The notes under the pieces were generated by a model. That model was given only the letters and a program-made list of their open reading frames with translations. It did not search any database and was not told the origin of the DNA. Below are positions 40,263 to 52,185 of a stretch of 64,000 nt of DNA, piece after piece. Every line of letters starts with the position of its first letter. Position 1 is the first letter of the stretch. The stretch covers positions 13,976,501-14,040,500 of the forward strand of contig JBBDHG010000009.1 in assembly GCA_037951165.1 (NCBI GenBank), read 5' to 3'. The DNA is from Lophius americanus (taxonomy: Eukaryota > Chordata > Actinopteri > Lophiiformes > Lophiidae). Position numbers and translations under genes: made by a program.

Positions 40263-43200
40263 CGTATAAGATTGTCAATGTTGTTCATTCAAACATGCCA
40301 GTTCTTCCCAAGTATTAATGTCTTAGACATGACAGTAAAGTAAATATCTTTTCATCGCAGTGTTATTTTGGACGCAGAAGATATCTGTCAAGGCTCCAGG
40401 AAATGATTTTGGATGTTTCACTATATTCTGACACCTTCCACCATCAGGCCAAAGTGATTCATCATACAAATATTAATAAAAAGAGAACTCAGCAGGTTAC
40501 TCCCTGCTTGCTAAAGCTGAATGTCACCATTGTGTGAATTGCTTATTCTAAATTAGCTCCTCGTACTATAAATATCCAACATATGTGATGTGTAGAGGAG
40601 AGGAAATATAAGCAATGCTGGGATCTGCTAAATCCATTAGCCTTTGTGAGTGTAATACCAGGCTGTTGGGGGAAATGGTAAACCTCACTTTTGTGTGTGT
40701 CAAACAAAACATGATGAACAGCCATAAAGTCGCCCTGCTTTAAAAGTTCACTTTTCCCACATCACCCTGCCACTGAGAGGGACACGTCTCCAGAACCACA
40801 AGACCATAACTCACGCATGCTCTATAAACTAATCACTTCCTGCGTTTCCTCACTCTGAGGCGAGACTTTTTCATCTGTGTGCAGATGAAAAGTCTGGGGT
40901 TGTGAAATTTACTTTACTCACTATTTTTGATGCCGCACCAAAAAAAAAGGCAGAAAAAAACAAATTGCATTTCATGAGGGAGCTTTAATACTCACAGAGA
41001 TACTGTTCTTCATTGTGCTCGTATGGATCTAGTTTCAGATCCATGAAATAAGATGCTTCTGTCTGGAGAGATCTAGACAGGGAAGTCTAATGAACATCTG
41101 GGAGGCTTGGAAGTTTCTTCAGCTCAGATCTCAAAGAGGGAAAGTGACATCTGAAGTACACTTTCACAGAAAAAGTGACAATTATTCAGACGTAATAATG
41201 TACCTCATATTGGATTAATTTAAGAGACTATTGAGATCGTAGTTTCCACTGAGGTCATTATTTGCTGATGTCGATGTTTTTGACCTTACAGCACAGTTTG
41301 TAGGAACGCTAAGCAACACAATGATTTTGAAAAGTTACTCACAGCCTTTTTATCATTATAGCTCATCGTACGTCATTGATTTATCCAATGATATGCTGGA
41401 TTGTTTGTGTTCTCCATATGACAGGAATAGTGGGCCTTGATGACAGTCACACCAACTTCCTATGATTTGCTCTACACAATAACCAACTTAATGCACCTTT
41501 GAAATTGTTTAATGGCCTTTGAAAACAAGTTCTAAGACAATTTCTCACTGTGGGACCCTGTGGTATTTTTTTCTGGAGCTTTTGAACATCTTGGCTCCAG
41601 AAAAAATAATGGAGCCAAAGTGATCAACTTTGCTCAACTTTAAAGCTATCGTGTAAAGTCCCATATGCTCATCCAGAAATGAAATATAAACAACATAATC
41701 TTAATTTTAAACTCTGTCTACAAGTGTAGGTCATCGTGTTAGTGAACTCAACAGAACAGCTATGGCTTCTTGTGTGACGATAGAAATATATTAGAATTAT
41801 GCATAATTACCATAATAGGATCTAATTGTTAAATCTGGCTGTACAATTTAAGTCAGACCCAAGATATTACCAAAAATGAAACATTGTGATATTATATGGT
41901 GATGTTTGAATAAAGTTACCTTCCATAGAAGAACTGTAGTCATGTAATTATGGTGGGTCTGCCAGGGAAATTCTTCCAAATAAAATCTATCTATTTAAAG
42001 CAACAGCAGTCACTGCTTTTACAACAACATGTTTCAATAAGAATGAGATTAGATCTATGGCGTTCATATCTCCGCCATGACTTAAAATAAAGGCCCAAAC
42101 GGAGTAAAACTAAAAACAAATGGATTCAAACAGGGACTTTGATGTGATGTGAGGAGGTGATATCAAGCATATGTAATAGGACTTTTTTTTTTCTGTTCTT
42201 TGTTGTGCTTCCGTATAATTAAAGGCTGGATTTGGATCACTACCTATAGTATAAGGGCCGATAAGGAAAAAATAAAAATGTTAGGGTAAAATTCTGTTAA
42301 ACTTAAACCTTCTGACAAACAGGCAATTTGATAAAGTTATTTCAGTTTATCAAATAAAAACGATAGAAATGCGCATCTTAAGACCCTACGGTTTGCATAG
42401 AGAGTTTTATTTCAAACCACCTAATGTGGGCACGTACTCAACCTTCATTTCAAATCCTCTGAGGCATGTTTAGCTGAAATTGGCAAGTGGACATCTGCCA
42501 GATCTTAAAACCAGTTGTAAAATTAACAGGAATCTGTAATGAGGATAAAATAGTAGCTAATATGTCTCCTAATCCTCGTTAAAAGTGTGCCGGTGATTAA
42601 CCTTATAATAGCCAAGTTGTTTCATGGGTTAGATCACATTATTAAACCCACATTTTAGGTTCCTAAAGTGTGCTCTTGTGTTAGTATGGAGAGTCGCGGC
42701 CACATTCATCATGGAGGGAGCACTGTGTACTGCCTGTAGCCTTTTTCACAACGCTGTCCATGATGGAGTGTCGTGCTGGCTCTGTAAAGAGGCACCTGCA
42801 AATATAGCAGCCTGTTTTCCTGACAGATTGTTTTGGGGTGATGGGTTTTGTAAAATGTGGGTTAAGAAGATGGATCACATAAGCAGTGTGGATTTGAGGA
42901 TGAATATCTGCCGATTGTATACACTGCAAGGGAAAAAAACAAGGAAAGGAAACCATGGAAATTAACAATTTTGTGGCTGAGCTATTAGTGGCTTTTTGGC
43001 TGGCAACGCTTAAGATGGATAGCTTATCTGACTTTAATAGCTGGCACAGCAGCATTAGTGCTGAGCTGGAGCGGGGAGAGGAACAATACGGCACATTAGA
43101 GAGGCAGCCAGCACATGCCAGAATCTGCTCCGGTCTTCTAATTAGCATTCATTAACAGTATGGGAAAGAGCGATTATGGCCTTTAAGTAGTGCATTAGCT

Positions 43201-43399
43201 AATGTTGCTTTTTCTCACGTCAGCAGATTTAAATAGTAGTAGTGTGCTGCCACGCCAGAGCAACTGCTTTGAGCTGACGGGGAATTTGTGGATGATATTG
43301 CTGATGATAAAATAAACGGCTGCTGTTTGTTTACAACAGATACTGCTGCTAACAAGACAAGAGGCTCCATCAAAAACCAATGATGGACTGTTTGGTACC
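40263..43399. other. desert sequence with hairpin and candidate block 42670-43240
   Basis: 40263-42660 is AT-rich with a 13-bp inverted repeat at 41567-41606. 42670-43240 is repeat-free with balanced composition and TAAT-rich flanks (CTAATTAGCATTCATTAACA near 43138). It is open in several frames on both strands, which argues against any one of them being real. Confidence 0.35.
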
Positions 43400-43830
43400 A
43401 TCGGAGTTCCTTGTGTTCCCTTTCCCCCATGTTCCTGGCCGTCTCTCCCTCCTGTCTGTGAGTATTTGTAGGTGTGTCTCCAGGGCGTGGCTCTCCTGTT
43501 CAACCTCCAGCTCATTTTGGCCGCCATCTCATTGGATCACCTGCATTCAGCTACACCTGATCCCTACAGTATATTAGCGCTGGTTCTACGCACAGCATTC
43601 GATGAATCATCCGTTACTTTCAGTGGTAACTTGCTTGACCTGAATCCTGTTTTTGTGAGTTTTGTTAACCCATCAGCTTGCTTCATCCAGCCAAAGTTCT
43701 TCTGTCCTTTAGATCCATCCTCTGACTACCTGTTTCCGTCAGTTAGTGGATTAACACAGACTGAAGATACTGCATACTTTTTCTGCTCTACTGCCTACTT
43801 TTTCCAGTGAATTTTTTGATCTTGGTTTGC
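43400..43830. other. unclassified segment, possibly a retroelement 5' region
   Basis: A C/T-rich, GC-richer block with a 112-codon plus-strand open frame (43472-43810, no recognisable domain) stands out from AT-rich flanks. Its style resembles 5' untranslated regions of fish retroelements, but I cannot name a family. Confidence 0.25.
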
Positions 43831-46800
43831 ATTCTTATAATATGGTTTAGCGATATGGCGACCTCCGTGGAATGGAGGAATTAATGTATGGTATTAAAAA
43901 GGGTTCTTTCCAAACTAATATACATTTTCAGCTGGGTATAATATTTGTTACTTAAAATACAGTATGGATATTATATTCCATCACAACATCTTTCAATGTT
44001 CGGTTCATCTAAAAAAATATGTGCAAAAAATTAAAACATTGGTGATACCAGTTTAAACTGAGTGAAAACTCAAGAGTTTTTCTGTGGGTTCATCACTACA
44101 AACTGCATCTTTTTTCAGATTATTAGTGGATTATTTAATTCACTTTTTCTTTAAATATCCTCTCTAAGACAAAATATCGTCTCTAAGACATTGAATATTA
44201 GCAAAAATTCGCATTAGAAGTGAAACATTTTTATAATACGGCATTTCACCTTTTTAACAATGACTTTTTCGAATAGACTGTTTATGCATAAATGAACCTA
44301 TCACAGAATTGATATTTGTATCCGTTTATATCTTTTTTAAGACTGCACTTTTAGCTCTTTTAGCTTTTTTTCCCTATATTTATACATGCCAGATTTGAAT
44401 CAGAGCCTGTCATCTTAAGTGTTGATCCTTGTGGTTAAGGTTGGCAGCTAGTGGACATACCTGGCTAATACTAGCTAAAGTTAACCAAAGGTCAGGGTGT
44501 CACCAACAAGACCACCAGCTTGCTTAAAACATGTCAAACAAACCCTCTTATTGGAGTCCAATCTATCAAAGCAGGCGGGTAGTTGGGCCTGAACCAGTAA
44601 GCCTTTACCCAGACCACAAGTGTAAACCGTTATAAGTCGACTTTCTGCTGTGTTCAGGGACGATGTAGTGTGTAGATCTTGTCTTGTGTTGTTCCTGCTT
44701 TGGTTATAATGCTAAATACAGTAGGACTATACACCTGTCAGGACTCCTTTTATTGGCCTAACTTGTTAACTTACCCTTGAGCGACCATTTTTCTAAACCA
44801 TGAAAGTAGACATCATACAACCCTTTATCTCAACATCTGCAATTGTCTCCTCTGACCCAGACAATCTCAGAGCTGGAAGGGAGAACATTCATCCTGTTCT
44901 AGGTCGGAGCAAATCATCTTCCTGCCGCTGTCAAGGCTGCAGAACACCGGACCCAGTTGGGATCCAAGCCCAGGGCTTTGGTTGGCTCTGCTCCAAGCTT
45001 GAAGGAGGCTGCTGTCTGTCAGAACCTTCAGGTATCCAGTAGATTCTGATTACTGAACAATCTTGAACCGGAAGTTAAGCGAGGCGTAACAAATATGACA
45101 AAGAGTGGATGATTTTAGTTTTTCATCAGTTAATACAGAGACTTCATGAGACTTCTGATCTATGATGAACATTCAGCAAATAAACGGCCTGTATATTCCC
45201 ATTAAAGCCAGAAAACGGTTGCGAAAATTAACTCTTCATCTGGACAAAACGGTGGCTCAATTGCTGGTGAGGAAGAATTAATTATCTAGTTATCTTGATA
45301 TAATGGCTGAAAAATCATTATCTACTTCCATGGCCGTTCTCAGCTCCCAATAAAAGGTAGAACACTATAGTACTTTTTTTTTTTTAAAGGGCAAACTGAG
45401 GGAATTAAGATTTTATGTCTGAGTATTTTCACAGTTTTTCTATCTGTTATGATGATTTCATGACTCCATTTATACGTTTTTTTTAATGGGTTGGGGTCCA
45501 GACCCACAGCTTGTAAGTCACTTATGAAGTGCAAGAAGGGCAACATTAATAATATTATATATGTAACATTATTGATCTTCCTTGTCATTATAATGAGATT
45601 GGCAGATGTACAGAGGTCCAAACTTGTATTTATTTTTCAAAATCACATACTGCCGGTGGAGGAAGGTGCTGTTAGCGCAGGGGTTTATGATTATTCTCTT
45701 ACTTTATAATTACAAGTGAGGTGAAACTCAAACATTGCTCAGCTGCCCTCTGCAATTAAAGTTTTATTCAACCATAAATATGCTACTGCGTGTTTTATGT
45801 GCAGAAATCAGCCAATGACCTTTAGTACCGAATCCATTTAGAGTTTATTCATCCACATCACTTCTACTGAACGGAAGATTTAATGTAGCAGTTGTGCAAT
45901 CTGAGTGTGGCTATCATAGTCACGCTGTTGATCTTGGCAGCTGTTTGCCCTTGAATGAAGTGAAAAAAGTCTCCCCTCTAAAAGTGAACCTAGCTGAAGT
46001 GAAGAGCTTTTCATCTCGGGGAGAGTGCAAGGAGAGCCCTCGGCTAGCAGAGTGAGGAATGAGAGAGGCTGAAACCGCGTTTAACAGTAACATCCACCTG
46101 AAAGACAGACAATAAAAGAAATGTCACTCTTGTCAAACACGGAAGCCACCGAGGCAAAAGTTAGGACAAGGTTTCTGTCTTCCTCTTTCTTATCATCTTT
46201 ATTATTATTATTACTGCACTGGGCGGTCAAGCTTCACTGGCAGAGAACACTTAACCATGTATCCTGTCCCCTACACACACACACACACACACCCACGCAC
46301 ATCCACACATCCCTCTCTGTCTTTCTCCTAACAGCAGTCCTGCTCTGTGTGCTCTGCTAATATTGACTCTCCTGACTAACACTGCCTCTATTGAGTCAAA
46401 CACAGAACTGTTTGACTAGAATTAGAACATCATTGAGATAACAGCCGTGGACCTGTCTAGGCTGGAGCTGTGATGCAAATGTAAAGCAGAGCAGGAGAAC
46501 CTCGGCTGACGACTGTCACTGTGAGCTGAAGGTGTAGAGGTGGAGCTCGCAATCAAGCCCCTACACAAATGTTTTCTCACTCTGGGACGTTTATCATTGC
46601 TACACAATGACAGCCACTTGTGAAATGTCTCCTTGTGTAATCACACACAGAGTGCTTATTCCATGTGGGCAAAGCTGTGTTTATGTGCACGCCGTTTTTC
46701 TGTCATTAAGCTGCGGTTGTAAAACTGGCTTGTCACTGGGGCAATTGTGTCGTTTGTGACGCTGTTAGGAAAACAAAGGAGGGTCCAACTTGCTGACAAC

Positions 46801-47394
46801 AGGGTTAAAAAAATCGCATTTGTGTGGCAAAGCAAATGTCAAATCTGAGCGCAGGTATTAAATTGTTATCTTCTGTTACACATTGCAGTCATAATGTTAA
46901 CAGCTCTACCCAACCATAAAACACACTCACACACAAACACACAAACCTACTCAACTAGTCACCACTCGCCAGCCTACTCATTCACTTTGTTGCTACATAA
47001 ATCTCTCACATACTATGCCTGAAATCATTCCCTATTTACTACAATATGTGGTCAACAATATTTACTTGCAGTCATTTTATTTGACTTTCGGAGTATGTGA
47101 TTTATTCACCATATAGCATCTACTGCATATTGCATTTCCAATTTCATAGCTGTCAACTTTACATTTTGGAAATTGGTCACCTGTTAAAGATGGCATAAAA
47201 TGACAAGAATGACAGTGCCCTGTTTACTGAATTGCCAGACAGTGATTTGGTCGTTGGAATGAAAGCTTTTAGCTTTTTCTGACTGCATTGATTCTATCTT
47301 TTAAACTGGGTTTTTTCACAGGAGTTTTTTTTTTTTCTGAGCATCTCAGACAGGGAGTAACCTTAACCCTATCTCAGACGATCAAACTTACAGC
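43831..47394. other. desert sequence, short (AC)n
   Basis: No gene recognised. There is a short (AC)n at 46273-46291. 45940-46760 is somewhat GC-richer and repeat-poor. Confidence 0.45.
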
Positions 47395-47725
47395 ATTCCT
47401 TCTCTGCAACCGCTTATCCTTTTCAGGGTTGCAAGGTAGCTGAAGCCTACCCCAGCTGACATTGAGGAGCAGGGTAAGTCCTGGACAAGTCACCAATTCA
47501 TCGGAGGGCTGACACATAGAGACAGACAGCCATTCACGCTCTAATTCACACCATTTTCTGAGCAATTTACAGTCATTATATGTTTTTGGACTGTGGGAGG
47601 AAGCCAGAGTACCCACAGGGAACCAGGGGAAACATGGAGACGTGCAAAATCTGCAGAAGAAGGCCCCAAAGGCAGAGATGGATTTGAACCCATAACTTTC
47701 TTGCTGTGAGGCAACTGGAGTGGTG
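47395..47725 (-). mobile_element. tRNA-like SINE family member, inverted
   Basis: Read on the minus strand it runs CTCACAGCAAGAAAG, a perfect B-box GGTTCAAATCC (47690-47680), a TGGCTTCCTCCCACAGTCCA core, CTATGTGTCAGCCCTC, GTCAGCTGGGGTAGGCTTCA and a tail CCTGAAAAGGATAAGCGG. This is a very common teleost repeat. It shares its tail with 7432-7493 and 23257-23335. The B-box suggests tRNA-derived SINE origin; it is not a functional tRNA because no cloverleaf or A-box was found. Confidence 0.78.
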
Positions 47726-49426
47726 CCTCACAGCAAACATAGTATCTCTGAAAAATTAAATCTCTTCTTACAACTCGCTTTTATGATATGACCTTTTCTT
47801 CAACTGATGTTAATTTTCCGTTCATTCTATTTCATCCTTTTATCCCTTTCAGACATGAACCTAGATAATCTAAGCAAAAAATAATTTTGTATGCTTTTTA
47901 CAATTGTCTAGGGTTGTTAACTGTGAATAATTAATTAATTAATTAATTACCTCATTGATATCTTACCTTATTTACAATAAGTATTGTGTTACTCAAGAAG
48001 GAGTTTATAATGAAGTGATAAACCAGCGGAAATTGACTTATTGTCAGTGTTGGCCAATTACACCATCATACTAAGTTTTTAGGTTGTTTTTCTTTTTTTG
48101 CAGCTTTGTATTATTACATAAAATGGATTAACCATGCTCAAGATTTTACCTCTATATATTCTGTTATATATATATTATATTTTTGGCAATTATTTTTTAA
48201 ATAAGTCTTAGAAAACAACTAAAGCCATCATAAAATCCATATCCGGTTATGGGTCATTTCTGTGTGGTCTATATCGGGTACGAGGCAACAGAATTTGTCA
48301 ATAGACCCCAAAAAAATCAATAGTTAAGACACAATTATTATAATGTCACATTGTGAGGTCATGAAGTATCATCACCAAAATCTAGTCATATCTAGGATAT
48401 GTCAAAACCTGCCAATGGGTATTATTTTATCCAAATCAGCACTTTAGTTTTTCCGTAATCATGCTAACAATGAGAAAGTAACAAATGATATACAATAATA
48501 ATTATTATTATTGTCATAATTATAATTAAGTGTGCTTATAGTGTATGCCCATAATGTATGCCAAGATTCACATTTTATCCAGAACTGGGTGGGAAAATGC
48601 TGGCTAAATGTTGGCTCTCCTAGTTATTAAGTCTGCAGAGTTCCACAAACCCCCAAGTGCAAGTGTGCATTTCATAGAGGAAGTACGCTTGAACAACCCT
48701 GCAAGTATTCACTGAAGTATTTCTTTCCGTGGCGGTTCAACATTTCTCATAAACAAAAATTAACTGTGAGGCGTAAGAATTCCCCATTTCTCACCCCTTC
48801 CTGTCGGGTTTAAGTGATACATGTCTTAGTTTTGACTCACCTTGGTTATCACTCAGCAGTTTGGTTAAGTGCAGCTAAAAAACATAAGTCTAAGGTCCAA
48901 TAGCTCAGAATGAAGATGCTAGACTTGCCCTGCACTGTCCGTCAGTCGTGAGGTGGAGCACAGACAGAATGCAAACCAGTCTCTTTGTGGCTGAGAGTTT
49001 GGGAGAGGCTGACATGCAATCTATTGCATTTTCTTCGGGAATATCTGTTGCATCAAATAACCGGATTGTCTGTATTCACAAATAAATTATGTGAGAAACC
49101 AACTTAGTCATCATACCAGACAAACTAGTGGAGGATACATAATCCAACAAAACCCAGAACAAATGCAGTGTGTAGATCTGAGCCTTTACCGCGTGGAAAA
49201 AGTTACCATATATCATCACTGCAGCAGGTCCTGAGAAAAGCTCCGAGATGCTGCCCAAAAAACAACAGCAATAATAATATTATTATTATTATTATTAATG
49301 TTCATCCAAGGGTGAGAAATCATGACTGAATGTAATTTGTTGAATTATGAGGTTTTGTGAAGTTTCTATGAATTTCTTTATGAAGATGCTTATGTTGAGA
49401 TTTGTCATGTCTTGTTTTAAATGTTT
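47726..49426. other. desert sequence with simple repeats
   Basis: (AATT)n lies at 47929-47949 and an AAT/ATT run at 49269-49298. Otherwise unique and AT-rich; no gene recognised. Confidence 0.5.
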
Positions 49427-49500
49427 TGTGGTTGGACCCGAGGGAGAGTGGTTTCTACTTTAGGGGCAGCTAATGGGGATCCAAATAAATAACCAAATAA
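49427..49500 (+). repeat. LINE-type tail (AGCTAATGGGGATCC...)
   Basis: GTGGTTGGACCCGAGGGAGA, then GGGGCAGCTAATGGGGATCC followed by AAATAAATAA, matches a common fish retrotransposon 3' tail. The family is not assigned. Confidence 0.55.
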
Positions 49501-49600
49501 TGAAACCCGTGTCTGTGTATTTATTGGTTGGTTGAACATTTGGATGGTCAAGATCACACAAAAACTAGTGAACAGATTTAGTTAACAAAAACTTGATGAT

Positions 49601-49711
49601 TTGTCTTGAGTGAAGAAGATGAATATTGGGTGAGGAGGATGTGTTTTGGGTGAGGAGGGTGTGTCTTGAGTGAGGAGGGTGTGTCTTGAGTGAGGAGGAT
49701 GTGTCTTGTCT
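49601..49711. repeat. 20-bp minisatellite, about 5.5 units
   Basis: Exact 20-base periodicity, with unit GTGTCTTGAGTGAGGAGGGT. The first two copies are diverged; copies at 49661 and 49681 differ by one base. There are no indels between units. Confidence 0.93.
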
Positions 49712-51236
49712 GAAACTAGGTCCCATTGAAGTCTGGTGCAGATCTTAGTGAAGTGGCAGATCTATTTGGGACTTTTTTTCTAGGTACTTTCCTAATGGAT
49801 ACTGACTAAAATGCTCAGACAATATTAGCAATTCATCAAGCTTTGGGACAATTTGATACATTGTATAATATTAATAATAATACGCACTTTGAACTGAGTT
49901 CAAATTATAACAAATTATTATAGTGAATTTCTGCTGCTTCAGCTAGGTGTATTTGATTTATCTTCAAAGGTTAATGTCCTTGGCCCAAAAGATGGGGGAC
50001 TGAAATTGCTAATGACACCAATGTGATATCAAATTCTAGGGTCAGGTTTTCATGACGAAGAGTCATATTCTGACATTTGACTACTGCTACTAGGTGCTAT
50101 AGTATGATGGGAAACTGCCTATGCAGAGGTTCTCTTATGCTGTCTGGTTTGTAAGCACAATAGTTTAACATTTTCATAAAGATTTGTTGTTTCCTCCAAA
50201 CTATCTGTCGCCCCAATTGACACCAATTCAACATGTGAAGAAATCCAGATCTGTTCAGAACTGGTGGTGGTGATTGTGCTTGTGATCTGTTGTTAATGGC
50301 GGAGTAAATTATGTTTCTGTAAATTAACATTGGCTCTTGTTAATTGACACGCCTTGTTGAGCGTGGCCTTCTTTGTGAGGGTCAGGCTGAGTTTGTCAAC
50401 CACATTTATGGGGACAAGTAAGTGGCAAATGGCAGCGCAGCAATCTTTCTGCCTATGCGGTTTCATTTTACCCCTACGGCCCCTTGCGGTGTTTTAAATT
50501 TCCCTGGGTTATGTATCCACATGGTCATGTAAGCTAAATGAATTATCCATAATGAGAATGAGAATGAAAGAGAGACGGAGAGAGAGAAAGTGATATAAAT
50601 GCTGGGGTGCCTCCGGTGTTGGTGGGGTAGAAAAAGAGGTGTCAGCATTTCCCCACATTTAACTTTCAAATGAGCCGCCGCTGACTAGAGAGACTCCAAC
50701 CTTCGCACTGCATGCACCAATTGGTGTAGTTACTTACCAAAACAAATGACTTTAAAGGCATCAAACACGTGGTTTATTCTCTAATTTATGTGCTTCTTGT
50801 GTTGGATTTGCAATTAAATATATGATTTACAAATTTGCCCTCACCTCTCTGATTGGCTGAGAGCAGTAATGTGCTTCTGTGTTACTGCAGCAGAACCTCC
50901 ACCGCCACTTCTCCTTTGCCCATTTAGCACACAAACTCCCAAATGCACTGTGTTTTTTCCAATTTTAGGGATGGATGGCACTTTGGTAAATAATTATTAA
51001 CTTTCCAGGGGCACAAAGTTCATGTTTGGAGTGCAGAGTAATAAGTAATTGGAAATTCTTGTCTGCCTGTTCAAGCCACACAAAGTAACCACAAAACAGA
51101 ACCGCTACTGTCTGCAATACATCTCATTTCAATCAGTAATTACACAGCATATCAGCAGTTGGCACTGAGAAATCATGATGATGTTATTTTCTTATTTTTT
51201 GTCCTCACTGAGTAATATTTCCTGGCATTTCACTGC
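49712..51236. other. desert sequence with candidate block 50340-51130
   Basis: 50340-51130 is repeat-poor with a purine-rich stretch (50555-50590), CCAAT-type ATTGGCTGAG (50852-50861) and a CACGTG E-box (50767-50772). No gene recognised. Confidence 0.3.
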
Positions 51237-51797
51237 TTGCAAAGTGTTACATCCAATTTGATAGCGGATAAATATTTGAGTTGGCATGCAATGAAGCATA
51301 CGTCAGATGAGCAAAACGAACCGGCACTATGGATGCGTTTAGCTGCTCAAAGGGAGATGCCTTGTCTGTTCTCCATTAGAGTCCATTCAGTTCTTCTACA
51401 AACAGAGAGGATGCTAGCCAAACAAGCTTACTCAAGGGGGTTCTGTGTGCACCGTGTTAGCTCAGCAAATCCAGCTCCACAAACACGCTTCAAAGAATCC
51501 TGCTATCTCCACAGAGCTTTGATGTGGGTATTGATCATGCAGCGTTCTGTGAGAAATGGGGTTGTATTGGAGGTTCAGTGTTGTGTTCTGGCTCAGATAG
51601 AACAGATAATAGCAAAAACATGCACTCCCAAAATGCCATGCTGTTCTTCAGTTATGACAGCTGCACAACCCATTTCTCTGGCTCTGGAGAAGGTTTGGAG
51701 TGAAAGATCAAAGAAGATCGGATATTTTGTCCTGAAGACGTGTCACGGAAAAATTAGGGTTACCAACATGAAGGAGGACAAGTCAAAGCCAAAGTAA
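51237..51797 (+). other. long open frame of unknown status (186 codons)
   Basis: The first ATG is at 51291, leaving about 168 residues. No domain, signal or membrane segment is recognised. Composition is mixed with a Lys-rich end. No splice or promoter support was found. A hAT-type repeat begins 43 bp after the stop. It may be chance or a relic exon. Confidence 0.15.
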
Positions 51798-51839
51798 GAC
51801 TAAATATGAATAGACAGATAAGAGCACAACGCCATACAT

Positions 51840-51915
51840 TAGAGGTTCTCAAAGTGGGGTCCGCGGGCCCCTGGGAGTCCGTGAGCTATAGCCAAGGGGT
51901 CTGTGAAATAATTAA
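51840..51915. mobile_element. hAT-type transposon terminal fragment
   Basis: AGAGGTTCTCAAAGTGGGGT, CCGCGGGCCCCTGGGAGTCC and AAGGGGTCTGTGAAAT follow the terminal pattern of hAT elements (CAGTGGTTCTCAAACTGGGG ... GGGGTCCGCGAAA). The opposite terminus was not found, so it appears to be a solo end. Confidence 0.6.
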
Positions 51916-52111
51916 CTATAAATGATGAAATGCTCCTTATCATCATCAGGACAAACCATTAAAGCAACAGCAGTGGACTCAGCACTGAGACAGGAAGGGT
52001 GTCGTAACCTCTCTACATACTTGTGTGAGCATGTTGTGTCATTTCCTGCCCAGTGCTTTTCAAGTATAAGTACTGTTCTCTGGTTAAAGTACAGTGTATT
52101 GAGTATTGGTC

Positions 52112-52185
52112 AACTTTTTTACTCAAGTAAAAGTAAAAAAGTACATCCTCTGATATTAACTCAAAAGTTAAAAAAAAAAAGTAGA
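52112..52185. repeat. diverged AAGTAAAAGTA-type repeat
   Basis: TTTTTTACTCAAGTAAAAGT followed by CATCCTCTGATATTAACTCA is the same repeat style as 9686-9830, shorter. Confidence 0.5.

Noticed and set aside
47680..47690. B-box as part of a tRNA gene
   Set aside because: No matching A-box, anticodon arm or acceptor stem. The surrounding sequence is a SINE-like repeat.
49601..49711. CRISPR or coding repeat
   Set aside because: Units are back-to-back with no spacers and no supported frame. It is a plain minisatellite.
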